From contig SADC01000199.1 in the NCBI GenBank assembly GCA_004194705.1, forward strand, positions 98,773 through 162,772: a DNA stretch of 64,000 bases, written 5' to 3'. A model generated the notes under the pieces. It was not told the origin of the DNA and made no database searches. It was given only the letters and a program-made list of their open reading frames with translations. This stretch comes from Ditylenchus dipsaci (lineage: Eukaryota > Nematoda > Chromadorea > Rhabditida > Anguinidae). The position numbers were made by a program, and so were the translations under genes. Positions within the stretch are counted from its first letter, which is position 1. Each line of letters starts with the position of its first letter. This document shows, piece by piece, positions 45,835-56,800 of the stretch.

Positions 45835-45995
45835 AATGTGCAAAATTTGAATTGGCGGGGAAACTTCTCTTTTGTCTATTAGTGTACTCTTTCGAGCCGT
45901 TTCGAATTACTCAAAAGAGTACAGCATTAGACTAAAGAGAAGTTTCCCCAGCCAATTCGAATTTTGCGTGTGCCGCTGCGCGGAAAAAACATGGT
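45835..45995. repeat. Small foldback with a long stem
   Basis: GGCCATGTTTTTTGCGCGCAG and TGCGCGGAAAAAACATGG.CC bound it. An inner stem pairs GGGGAAACTTCTCTTTTGTC with GACTAAAGAGAAGTTTCCCC and GTACTCTTTCGAG with CTCAAAAGAGTAC. Confidence 0.75.
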
Positions 45996-46589
45996 CCTTT
46001 TAAGAAAAGTTACATTTTTTATTTTTTTTTATAAAATTTATTTTAAATTATTTCTTCATCAAATTATTGAAAATATTCATATAAAGCGGCGTGATGACTT
46101 TAAGCGGCGTGACTTCATTACACCCACTTATGATGTATATTCTATCCATTTTATTATTCATAAAAGAAACATCGGTATGTCAGAAGGAACAACTCGTCAA
46201 GTACTGCTTTCTGTACGTTTATTTTTTCACACATTTTAAAAATCCATTACCACACGTTTTAAAAGCAGTTTTCTGTAAATCTGGACCTCACTTCAGATTT
46301 TGACCGAATTCTCCATGGGCTTTATCGTGTATAACGAGTAATTTTAGGTAGGGTCACAAATACTTATTGATCTTATAATAGGACCATCATGGTCTTAAAT
46401 GTCCTACTTCTAAAGTGAATAGGACCAAAAGCTCATCCCTGGGAAAAGGCCCCTGAAAATAAAACATGACTGTTTTACAACAAAATTACTATTTTTCACA
46501 GTGTGCTTTCAATTAATAATATCACAAAGATTTGATTCTAATTAGTTTATATGGAATCAAATGTGTTTTTATTGAATTTATTTTTCTAG

Positions 46590-47642
46590 CAAAAGCCTAC
46601 CTGTCTTCCTGCTGGCCATCTACACTCTTTTCTCCTCTAAAAAATATAGAAGTTTTGAACACAGTTTGGTGGCTTTTGGCCTGTTCTTCGGGGCATGTGG
46701 CGACTTTTTCATTGACTACCATGAAAGCGGTCTTATTTCAGGTGCTCTGTTTTTTGGAACAGGACATCTTTTTTACATGGTGTGTTTTTTTTTAAACTGT
46801 TAACACGCATAAGTGTGAAAACCTAGGAAACATGAACTTAACGTTTAAAAATTCGGTGTAAATAAAGACAGTTCTAATAAATATTCAAAACTGTGTGTTT
46901 TATCCAGGAATGAGAATTTCGGTCTAACCAGGTCTTTTTACAATAATTAAAGCCGGTCTAGCTTTTATACCCCAAATTCAACATTTCGGTATTGGCACTT
47001 TCGGGGTACTGTAACATTTCAAAAACATGCTAAAATTTACAAATTTTTGAATTTGGCTTTAAAAAATAGTTCTTCTTGGTCTAAGTAGGATGCTGAAAAT
47101 AAAAGCCTAGTTAGACCTGGGCCTAATAAAAATGAAAAGGCCTTTGAAGAGCCTTTGAAAAGGCGTTTTATTCCTGGTTATCTTCAATTTTAATGGGTGT
47201 TATTAAAACATATATAGTCATTTTTAGCGCGCCTTGCTTTTGCAGCCCGTTATGCTTTCAAAAGGTCTTCTGCTGTCCACTTGTTTGTTTGGAGGGTCTA
47301 TGATTTATTTCTGCTTGTTGCCCCATATTTTCACATCTCCCTTTCTCACTACAATCTTGATAGTCTATGCACTGATACTGAGTTCAACGCTGGTCATCAG
47401 TGGCTCTTTCAATATTGGAACTCAAATGCAGCTGCACAACCGAGTAAGGGCAATTTTCACGCTTTTTAACGCTTGTATTTCAGAGAAACCTCATTCGACA
47501 TGTTGGCTTTTTGCTTTTCATAGCATCGGACTCGTTTATTTTGCTTAACCACGTTGGTCTACTACTACTGCCATCGCCTCTTCTAATCCTTATTCCATAC
47601 TATGTATCTCAATACTGCATTTCATATAGCGCATCCTCTTGA
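46590..47642 (+). CDS. TMEM86/YhhN-family membrane protein (lysoplasmalogenase-like)
   Basis: Family members are multi-pass ER membrane enzymes hydrolysing the vinyl-ether bond of lysoplasmalogens. Exon 46590-46779 reads KSLPVFLLAIYTL, then GLFFGACGDFFI and FFGTGHLFYM, matching the conserved K.LP and GD...G..F...H.FY blocks. Exon 47246-47443 is hydrophobic (PVMLSKGLLLSTCLFGG). Exon 47484-47642 reads VGFLLFIASDSFILLNHVG and ends YYVSQYCISYSASS with stop 47640-47642, matching the F..SD...A.......Y..Q motif. Frames join at both introns, the second only 40 bases long. The N-terminal exon is not identified; the first exon here starts one base before a codon, so an upstream exon ending in phase 2 is needed. 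Substrate assignment is by family only. Confidence 0.8.
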
Positions 47643-47719
47643 TATTGCTTTCACTGAAAAACTGTGTCATTTGACAACGAAATATCTGTAATCTACTAAG
47701 ATTATTCTTCGAATAATAA

Positions 47720-48480
47720 AAGATGTCAATAAATAATGTTATAACTATTGAAATGCTCAAATGTTAACTATGCATTATTCTTACATGATTCGGTTCTTAT
47801 GTACTTCGGAAGCCTCAAGATAAGGTCTTAGGCTTAGGCATGGGTAGGCAAGCGTATGTTAGGATGGACTCAAACATGTTTGTATCACGTCTTTGTAGTT
47901 AAGGAAATACGTTTTAGTCAGTCCATACATACGCTGGCTCACCCTTGTCTGAGCCTAAGCCTAAGACTTTACCTAGGGGCCCTCCGAAGTACATGACTGC
48001 CCATGATTCACGTAAAAATTTACGGACATATGTCACGTTTTTCTGGTTCAAATTGTACATGCAGGTGCATACTTTCATTCCCTATTGATTAGACGAATAA
48101 TGTAAACTGAAATAACAATGGACAGCCTTAATTACCGTAATTTCTGGTAGATATGTCAAAACAATTCTCAGGGCATAAGCTTTCAAACAAAAAAGTTTTT
48201 TTGAAAAATAACATAGCTTGGCAATAAATGTCAATAAATAATGTTTTAACTATTTTAAAAATATTTTTCCTAAGTGTTTACTATGCCTTATTCTTACATT
48301 ATTTTTCTAAAAGATTATGGACATAAAGCTTTGTCACGTTTTTCTGGTTCAGATTGCACATACAAATGCATACTTTCATTCTCTATCGATTAGACGAATA
48401 ATATAGCGTGAAAACTGAAATAGCAATGCACAGCAGCCGTTCTGGTAGATATGTCAAAACAATTTTCAGAGCATCAAACA
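47720..48480. repeat. Tandem direct duplication of ~300 bases, one copy with an inserted MITE
   Basis: GTCAATAAATAATGTT at about 47728 recurs at about 48229. CACGTTTTTCTGGTTCA at 48034 recurs at about 48338, and TTCTGGTAGATATGTCAAAA appears in both. The spacing is about 304 bases on one side and 500 on the other, the difference being the foldback at 47799-47994 in the first copy. Confidence 0.85.
47799..47994. mobile_element. Foldback MITE, TGTACTTCGGAAGCC termini
   Basis: TGTACTTCGGAAGCC at the left and CCTCCGAAGTACATG at the right are inverted. Inside are TAAGGTCTTAGGCTTAGGCA and GTATGTTAGGATGGACT, mirrored by AGTCCATACATACGCTGG and GCCTAAGACTTTACC. It belongs to the same family as 5276-5387. 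The second copy of the surrounding duplication is an empty site. Confidence 0.8.
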
Positions 48481-48954
48481 AACAAGCTTAGTGACATAGC
48501 TTGGCTGAGATTAGAGCAAAGCTATTTCGCGATAAAAACGAATATTTTGCTGAAATCACCCGAAAATGATTGCCTAAAATTCAAACGACCACATCTCATC
48601 AGCAGCTTAGCTGAAAATTCTGACAGATATTTCGAAAGTTTGCCTATATAGTCAGCTTTCAAATCAACGTCAATCTGAATATAGTATAATAAAAAAAACG
48701 ATATGAACAAAACTTACTCGGGGACGAAATTCGGGCACCCAATACTTCAAGCTATTTGCCTCACGATATTTAAGCTTTTTTGATGCTGCTTCAGTAAAAC
48801 ATTTTACTAAATGTCTTTAAACACTGTTTCTGGTCCTAAATTTGTATTCTGAGCTCAAATTTTTGTAGAATTGTATACGTTTCTTTTGGCACTCCACTTA
48901 TTGGGTTTGGGAGGCGGGTTTTTTACCCATTTAAAAAAGGTGTTCATACGTCTT

Positions 48955-49110
48955 CTGAGTGACTTTTAAAAGAGGTGCGCACGGTATCGGCATACTTCCC
49001 GAATGGGATCCCGATTCCGAAGATTCTGGACTAAATCCCGATCCCGAATCCCTCCCAATCGATTTTGAAAATCCCGATCCCGAAAATTACCAAATCCCGA
49101 TGAGTATTTT
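48955..49110. repeat. AATCCCGATCCCGA word repeat
   Basis: Seven or so close copies of AATCCCGA or ATCCCGAT occur in 130 bases. A palindromic GAATGGGATCCCGATTCCGA lies at the left. It looks like one end of a further word-bearing element whose other end was not found. Confidence 0.5.
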
Positions 49111-49254
49111 CAAAAGCATTTCTTGCCAGAAATATTTTCATTTTTGCATGATTTTGCGGTTTTTTAAATTTATTTATTTTTCGGACATCTTTTGAATCTG
49201 ACAGGTCCTGCCGATTATTCCATCAGGTTTAATTATTTTTCGCTCTGTATTACA

Positions 49255-50078
49255 TAGGGTTGCTGTATGGACATATGTCCGGACATTTATGGACATATGT
49301 CCTGCAAAATGTCCGCCTTTATCAAAATCGGACATATATAAATTAGATTGTCACACAACTTTTTTTTCGCAGTTTATTTGCTACTCTTTCTGATTTTTAT
49401 TTTTAGATTGAAAATGACGAAAGAAAAATTTAATTTATTGAAACTTGTACTAGTATCGTAAATTTAGACCACCTAGACGGTACCCAAAGTAATGGATATT
49501 ACTCAAACAGGCTGGAAGTTACCCGAATCATTTGGATGGCTCCCAAACCACCTAGATGCTACCCAAAACCTCATAGATAGCACCCAAACCACGTGAATAC
49601 TACTCGAACTACTTAAAAGTTCCAGAAACAGGACTGGTAGCAATAACCAGCGGATAAATCCAAGGATAGGGATAAAATTCGCGGATAGAAAAGTCAGCGG
49701 ATTTTACGGTTTCAGTTATCTTCTTTGTTTTGTTTCTTTTTTTAGCCCTCGGTTTTCAGAAGACTATGAATTAAGAGTTCCAGAAACAAGACCGTTACCA
49801 ATAAATTGTAAATTTAGACCACCTAGATGGTACCCAAAGCAAAAAATAAGCCTAAGCAAACGCGAGTGGAACAAGCGGTGGAAGAAATAGAACTGGGAAC
49901 TGAGGAGAATTATTCAATTGAAAACGAGTTTGATGTATCTATAAACGATTATTGAATTGTTAATTGAAATTTTTTGAATAAAGTTCGGTTGTATAAGTGT
50001 CCAAAATTTTGGACATATGTCCATAAATGTCCGGACATATGTCCAAAATATAAATGTCCGGACATTTAAGCAACCCTA
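49255..50078. mobile_element. Non-autonomous hAT element
   Basis: Ends TAGGGTTGC and GCAACCCTA are flanked by the exact 8-base duplication GTATTACA (49247-49254, 50079-50086). Both subterminal regions carry repeated GGACATATGTCC and GTCCGGACATTT palindromes. A short plus frame ending ENEFDVSINDY (stop about 49954) may be a transposase tail, but no hAT domain is recognisable. Confidence 0.93.
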
Positions 50079-50262
50079 GTATTACAGCAATGTCTTCAAA
50101 AGTTCCACTGATTACAGAGGGTAGACGCTTATAAGTTTTTTTCGTAAAGTGAATTAGATATTCTGTAAACAAAGCATGCGGTGATAATTTTCTAGCAAAT
50201 TTTTCTGTAAATATTTGTCTATAAAATAAAAAAAACACTATTTGCTTGATACCCCTCTAGTA

Positions 50263-51210
50263 TTAGGTTGTTCGATAAGTTCGTAGCATTTTTTTGAAAA
50301 TTTTATTTGTTTTATTTAAACTGCCTAACCTAACAAATGATATTGTGATATTTAATGATATTATTCCTCAGCAACATATTCACCACCATTATTAGTCACT
50401 TCACGCTAACGATCAGGAATCTTTATTACGCGTCTGCGGAAGAAGATGGGCTAAATGTTGTTGACCAAGTTCTGGATGAACTCTTCGAGTTCATCGTCAC
50501 ACTCAAATGTTTCGCCGCTTAAAAGGTTCTGGAGGCTGCGGAACAGATGGAAATCAGTTAGGGCCAAATCAGGGGAATAGGGAGGGTGAAGCAAAACCTT
50601 CCACCTAAGTTCCTGTATGGCAGTTCGAGTAAAAGCAACGGTGTGTACGAGAATTATCGTGGAGCAAAAGAACTTGACCTTCCCTTTGTCTCAATGGAAG
50701 AGAATAATTGACTCGCCTGAGCTGATCCACATCGACGTAACGACCTATTGTCTCTCCTCTTGGCAGCATCTTACAATGGATCACTCCTTGAATTCCCCAC
50801 CAGATGCACAAAATCAGCTTTCTTGGGTGAAGTGAAGCTCGGACTCGGTTGGGAGCTCGGCGCCTGAAGACTTGTCCACCCTGGTTTTTCTTTTCGTGAT
50901 GTCGGCCTACAGACACCATTTTCCCTCTCCGTAGACGTTGTTAATGGATTTGGTGGTTTTCGCTGCATTTTTGTGCTTGTTTAACTGGTACAGCAGAGTG
51001 TGGCGGAGATGTGCATTTTTTGGGACTTGAAGCTCCATCTTCTGAAGCCTACAAGTCAAAAGATTTGATAATTCACCAAAAATTCACTTTAACAGAAAGA
51101 AAGAGCAGCTTTCCAGCAACATTTTCATATACAACATTATACCAATAAAATGGTTCAGGATAAACATCACTTTAAATCAAAAAAGGCTAAGAACTAATCG
51201 AACAACCTGA
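50263..51210 (-). mobile_element. mariner element, inactive
   Basis: Ends TTAGGTTGTTCGATAAG and (complement) TCAGGTTGTTCGATTAG are flanked by TA at 50261-50262 and 51211-51212. Its length (948 bases) and minus-strand mariner transposase remnants identify it. It lies about 220 bases upstream of the MULE exons at 51437. Confidence 0.93.
50435..50968 (-). pseudogene. mariner transposase, frameshifted
   Basis: From high to low coordinates the pieces read LILCIWWGIQGVIHCKMLP (the W.D..G...Y..L region of mariner), then LLLHDNSRTH (second catalytic Asp) and, in another frame, HPPYSPDLALTDFHLFRSLQ (third catalytic Asp). A stop interrupts the tail (about 50490) and the N-terminal HTH part is in other frames or lost. 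At least two frameshifts exist, so no intact protein can be made. Confidence 0.88.
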
Positions 51211-51436
51211 TAGTTTAGGTCCTGGTATGTAGATAGCCTCTGGAAAGGTAAAGTCTAAGCCTCAGGGGAACAACTCGTATTTTTAGGCGAAAAGTTTTTT
51301 TTAAAAATCCAACAAAAATCGTGTCTTCAGAGAACTGTTTTGCTATCCTGAAATTTCTTATAGTCTGCAGGCTTTCGTGTCAGGTTTTGTTTTCAATCAA
51401 TAAGCATTTATTACTTTATCAGCTAATAATATCTAG

Positions 51437-52313
51437 ATTTCGAGAAGGCTCCGAGCTATGCAATCAAGTCGATTTTTCCTCAAGCTTCGGCTATCAAGTG
51501 CATCTTTCATCTATCGCAATCTATCCAGAAATGGGCCAGAAGACATGGACTTGCCCATTTCTACGGCAATGTGGAATTAAAAGAGTGGATCATATTGTTC
51601 ACAAAACTTGCTTACTTGCCAGCTCAGGATGTTCTTATGGGTTTCGTCGCTTTGATCAAAGAATATGAAAGACTTTTAATGCTGCAGATAGCTCACGAGA
51701 GTGATGGAGAAAAGGTTTCAGGTTAGCTTAAATAATTTGAGGGTTTATTGCAATAACCATTTTTCTAGCCTTCCTAGATAATGTTCAGAGGAATTACATT
51801 TACCAAGGGTCTATAAGCAATCCAAGGCCAGCGCGCTTTCCTTTCAATGAGTGGAACATACACGATCACATTCTCCTGCAGAGACCTGTCTCCAACAACG
51901 CAGTTGAATCGTGGAATAAGCAGTACAAGGGCCACTTCTCTGGCGGAGGCAAGCCTGATCGGAGTAAAGTCATTCAACATCACTTGGACGAAGAAGAATC
52001 GGTGAGGCATGCTGTGATCAGGTAATCATAACTTTGGTTTGTTCAAACTTTCTGACTACCTCATTTAAGACATGAGGAGAGGCCAGAAGAAGATTTCCGG
52101 CAAGTTCGCCCAAGGCAGTTAGAGTCAGAGGAGCAAGTCCATGGTCTGGTCAGAGCTTGGAATGAGAGAAGAAAATTCGAAATAGAAGAGCCCTTTTACG
52201 AAGATGTGATCTACTTCCTCAAATCAATCCAAGATGCGCTTTTCTTTGCGAACAGCCAAAATCCAGACGTGGATGTGTGGAGTGATGATGAAGAGGAGGA
52301 AGATCAGGAATAA
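51437..52313 (+). CDS. MULE-type transposase C-terminal exons, open frames
   Basis: Three exons, 51437-51721, 51769-52021 and 52070-52313, keep one frame with short introns of 47-48 bases. They read FEKAPSYAIKSIFP then C.FHLSQ (the DFE..A...FP...C.FH block of MULE transposases), FYGNVELKEW, FPFNEWN.H, RPVSNNAVESWN (the TNN.E.W block) and an acidic tail EDQE with stop TAA at 52311-52313. No stops or frameshifts occur in about 260 codons. The upstream catalytic exons are not visible; the mariner at 50263-51210 occupies the 5' side. It may be a young MULE or a domesticated gene. Confidence 0.72.
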
Positions 52314-52499
52314 TTCGATTTATGTTACGTAAAATGTTTAGCTCATTATTGTTACCAGATGGTTAGAAAAATAAAGTTGAAAAGCGTAATTAGGCGTTTT
52401 AATCCTTTATCGCTAAATATTACCGAAAGGGCTGATTTTAAGAAATTTCGACTTGATAACTAAGTTTGAGCAAAATATGAAGAATTAAAAAGTGGAAAA

Positions 52500-52625
52500 C
52501 CCTTTGTGGCGTGCGACAAAACCGTGAAAAAACCATTTTTGTCGCGCGACAAATTCGGGAAAAAGTCTTTATTGTCGCGCGACAAATTCGGAAAAAGTTG
52601 TTTTTGTCGCGCGACAAATACTTTT
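52500..52625. repeat. Repeats of palindromic TTTGTCGCGCGACAAA
   Basis: Four blocks about 38 bases apart carry TTTGTCGCGCGACAAA or a variant (TTTGTGGCGTGCGACAAAA), separated by TCGGGAAAAAG-type spacers. Each block is its own reverse complement. Confidence 0.8.
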
Positions 52626-52628
52626 AAA

Positions 52629-52865
52629 AACCGATTTTGTCCGGTTGCCGTAGAAAACATGTTTTAGGGCCTGGCCGACCATTTTTGAAAGAAATTTTTT
52701 TGACCAAAATTTGACTTTTCGCCTTGGCAACCAAGGTTATCCACTTGGAGAGGGAACCTATAGAACCCAAAGAGATGGAATCTAAATATAAAGTTGTTAA
52801 CTGGGGCCTACCAAATAAAACTTTCGAGTGATTTGTGTCTAAGGTACGTGGGTGTGCGCATATCG
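52629..52865. repeat. Fragment of the 61331/10548 foldback family
   Basis: AAACATGTTTTAGGGCCTGG, TTTTCGCCTTGGCAACCAAGG, GGGGCCTACC.AATAAA and GTCTAAGGTACGTGGGTGTG match the cores of the 10548 and 61331 elements. Only one arm is present. Confidence 0.6.
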
Positions 52866-52968
52866 GAGGACAAAAATTTATAGATAGACACAACAGTACT
52901 GTTCAACGAATTAACAAACTGACTTTCCAGTATTTTAGCTCAAAACAATTCCACTTATACCTCGTGTA

Positions 52969-53575
52969 CGCAGAGCAAGTCAAAGTCAAAGTTTTTTTCA
53001 GAATTTTCGCTGTCTTTTTGATCTTCATTACTGATCAGTGGTGCATTGTGCTGCTACCACGGCGTGTCAGATATAGGCAAACGGGGAAATCGTCTCAAGA
53101 CCAGAAAAAGTGCTAGCTTTCATTGTAAATTTGCTAGCTATTGTAAAACCAATTACATGAATCGATTCCTCACGGGCAGCGCTACAAAATGTATAGGCTC
53201 ACTTTTTTGTATAGAGGAAAGCTTGGTTCCCAGCCTCTCAAAGTGCACCAGGTCAGGTTGGATTCAACCAGGGTAGATTCTATAGGCTGACACGCCGTGC
53301 TACATACATTCATCGTTGCAGTAAAAGCGTTTTTATTTACAAATTGGGCTTATCTCTTCTATGTTTAGAAATCATGGCCGATTCGACTGATGATTCGACT
53401 GATGGTTGGCAGAATGAAATGATTTGATTTGCTGTCCGTTGGTGTCTAATAAAGTTCTCGTTAGAATTCTGTGGATGAATATATTGTTTTTGATTGATGA
53501 CCTTGACTTTGACTTCCTGTGCTTACACACCCCATGACTTTGACTTTGGCTTTGACCTTGACTTGCTCTGCGTAC
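52969..53575. repeat. Foldback, GTGTACGCAGAGCAAGTCAAAG termini
   Basis: GTGTACGCAGAGCAAGTCAA at the left is mirrored by TTGACTTGCTCTGCGTACAC at the right, extended by repeats of TTTGACTTTG. An inner pair, CCACGGCGTGTCAG.ATAGG and ATAGGCTGACACGCCGTG, forms a second level. Confidence 0.75.
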
Positions 53576-53813
53576 ACGTAGTGTTAGGTATGGATTTCAG
53601 AAAATGTTCTTCCCTTGCAGCAATGACTACATTATTTTGATTCCTATTACAGAAGCTTTATTAACTATAATATTTAATTGACTTTTTTGGTGTGTAAATT
53701 TAAAACAAGACAAATTAAGTTATCTAATAATTTATAACCTTATTTTATAAGATAACAAAATTGCATGACACAGAGCTAGAACTTTTTGACTGTGTAATTA
53801 TCAAGAGGTAAAC

Positions 53814-56800
53814 TTAAAAATAGTAAGGTGGTGAAGGAGTCACCATACCACAGTTTTTTTCACATTCTTTTCTTATAATTAAGCATCTGTCTCTTTGTCT
53901 CCGACTAATACTAGGACATCTATAAAGACATTTGTTAGGACAGCTTAATGTTGTAGCAATAGTAGTGGTAGTCGTTGTTGAAGTAACCAAGGCTTCTGTA
54001 CTGTTAGCTGTCATCTCAAAACATTGTTTATACCAAGATCTGAGTAATGAAAAGCAGAATCCCCTTGTTTATAATGTGACGGACATTTAATAGGACATCT
54101 TTCTGCGCAACTTAAATTTTTAGAAAAAAGCTAGAGTAGAATAAGGTAATAATGCATCGGATTCTGGTCCATCATCTTAAAAAAACATTTAAACTTAAAA
54201 AAAATAAAATAAATAAATAATTAACGTCCCAACATCAAAATTATAAACTTACAAATTTTGAATTTTAAAGAAAAGTCGCGATTTTTCATCTGAGAATAAT
54301 GACTTAAAACCACTAAATTTCCTGCTGACACAAATGTACCAATTTCTTGCATATGAGAGTCACAACAAAGCCTAAAACTCAACGGTAAAAAGCTGTATTT
54401 TGATAGCAGTGGCGTTTCCAAAATTTTAATTGGAAAGAAACACTCTGTATGACTTCAAAAATAATCAAAATGTTTTTTTAAATTTCAGATTAAAACTTTT
54501 CGTGTCCTCATATTTTCTAATAGTCACAACGGTGGCTTAAAGATCACACATTATTTTCCAACTTACTTCTAGGGGGTGACTTTATTGGAGAGGTGAGTTA
54601 ATTAGAGCTAATACGGTATTCGCGTCTAATCTTAAATTACATGCAAAAGTTGTAGAGTTAAGTTTGGCGGAGTCGTCCGCTCTGACAAGCCAAGAAACGT
54701 TAAGCACAACCAGTCGATGATTTGAATTTTTTTAAATACGAACTTTAAAAGAATTAAAAAATAGTTGTTGCTTATTTTCGGAGTTAAAAAATATTCCCTG
54801 CAATTCAATTTTGTAAATGCTGCTGCGCTCAAAGACCGTGGTCATTTAACGAGCTCTATGAGACAACTTTGAAATAAATACTTTTCTGTTCTTATACTGA
54901 CCTGATTCCTACTTTTGTCAGATCATTTATTTTTATATCCAGAGAGCCGTGATAACAAGTAGCTGAACAAAGCCCTGAGATTGACAACATCTGTATCTCG
55001 ATCCTTTTCCCTTCAGGCGCCTCAATTTTTGTTTATTTAGTAAATGCTTTGGTAGGACAACAACCTTAATATGATAATGGCATCCAGCTGACCGATCTGA
55101 CAATTTATTTACATCTGCACTTACGGGAATCACCGATCCGCTAAGCGTCATGTAATACGTATCTGCCTTAAAGTTAAAAAAAAAATTACAAAGACTATTT
55201 CAAGTAAGCCAACCTGAACAGTCTGTCCACAATCTTCAGGAGCACCTCCTTCTCCAGAAGCCCTTTGACTACAATCCACACCTCCGAAACCATTGGGACA
55301 AATACAAACACTACAATTCTTGCTGTTTTGAAAGCCTTCATTCTTACAATCAATAAAGTTATAGCATTGTACTGAAAATGTTCTACTAAAAGGCGTCTAG
55401 CCGAGAATGGGTTCCAATTTTTTGCCTTGACCCCCCCCCCCCCACTTCTTGTTTTGTATTGAAAAATGCCTTGGTCCTCCGTGTTGTTTTAAAGGTGATG
55501 ATTGATTTACCTCAATGATTTACCTATTCGCATCTTATGTATCGCATGAAGCCAGATGCGCATCAATTATTTATATTGATTTAACCATCTGTCAATGAAC
55601 AATTGGTGATGAAAGTGAGCAATAAATTTGGAACTAATATCATAATCATGATTTAGGTGATTATGATCACTATAATCCTATATACTAAAAGAGAGATTGT
55701 GTTAGTAACGAAAAATGTCACGAAATTTCTGTCATCACTAACTTTTAAATGTCTCAAAATTCTCATTTGAATGTTAGTCTTGAGATGAAACAGAGTAATT
55801 GTTCTTTCGAGATTCAGTCTTTGAGAGTCTCATTATTTTTTGTTCCTGAAAATTCAGTCGTTGATCTCTCTTTCTTCTATTGTTTTGTTTAGTTTCCCTC
55901 TTCGTCATGGCGTGTCAAATGGTCTTAAGTGGTCGAAAAATGAAGGTGCTAAACCCGCGTGGTGGTCATAAATATATATCACTGTGAGTGTTACATTTAG
56001 TTGTTCTTCAATCATAAATTATTTTTGTTCAGTCTCTTTGCTTCGGGAAGTCTCAAGTAAAGTGATGAAAGAATCAAGCTGCTCAACCCGTGTGGTGGTC
56101 ATCTATGATAAGTTTTGTTTGATGTCCTGCTGAATGCATTACAAATCAGGTTTACAAGAATCTCATTAGTGTTATTCGTCTGTTTTGTATGTCAATAAAA
56201 ATTTGATTTTTGTTTGTGGCTCATGTGTTGTCTCTCACTATGTCTTAAATCTGTGCCATGACCTGAATAAGTCTCTCTGACTAAACAGTGCTGCTAAACC
56301 CGCGTGGTGGCAATTCATGGTACTGTGATTGTTGTATTCCTGTAAGTCTCAATATAAATATTTTATCTTCAGTATCTTTCTCTCGACTCAGTGGTGCCTC
56401 AAGAGAAGAAGCGAAAAATCAAGATTCTCAAGCCGAGTGACGGTCATTGATGGTACTGTGACTGTTGTATTACGTTATGTCTCAATATTAATCTTTCATC
56501 TTCAGTGTCTCTCATTTGACCTGGTGGTGCCTCAAGAGAAGAATTGAAGAATCAAAATTCTCAACCCGCGTGGTGGTCATTCATGGTACGGTGGTTGTTG
56601 TATTCTTCTATGTCTTTAATGAAGCTTTTATCTTCAGTCTTTCTTATTCGACTCGGTAGTTCCTTAAGAGAAAAATAAAAGCATCAAGAAGCTCAACCCG
56701 CGAGGTGGTCATTCATGGTAAGGTGATTGTTGTATTCCTTTATGTCTCATATGAATCTTTTATCTCCAGTCTTAATATTCCTTCAGGTCTCGATATCACA

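Noticed and set aside
45964..46303. Hydrophobic frame MMYILSILLFIKETS as first exon of the TMEM86-like gene
   Set aside because: A donor follows it, but in phase 0, whereas the next exon needs phase 2; not accepted without transcript data.
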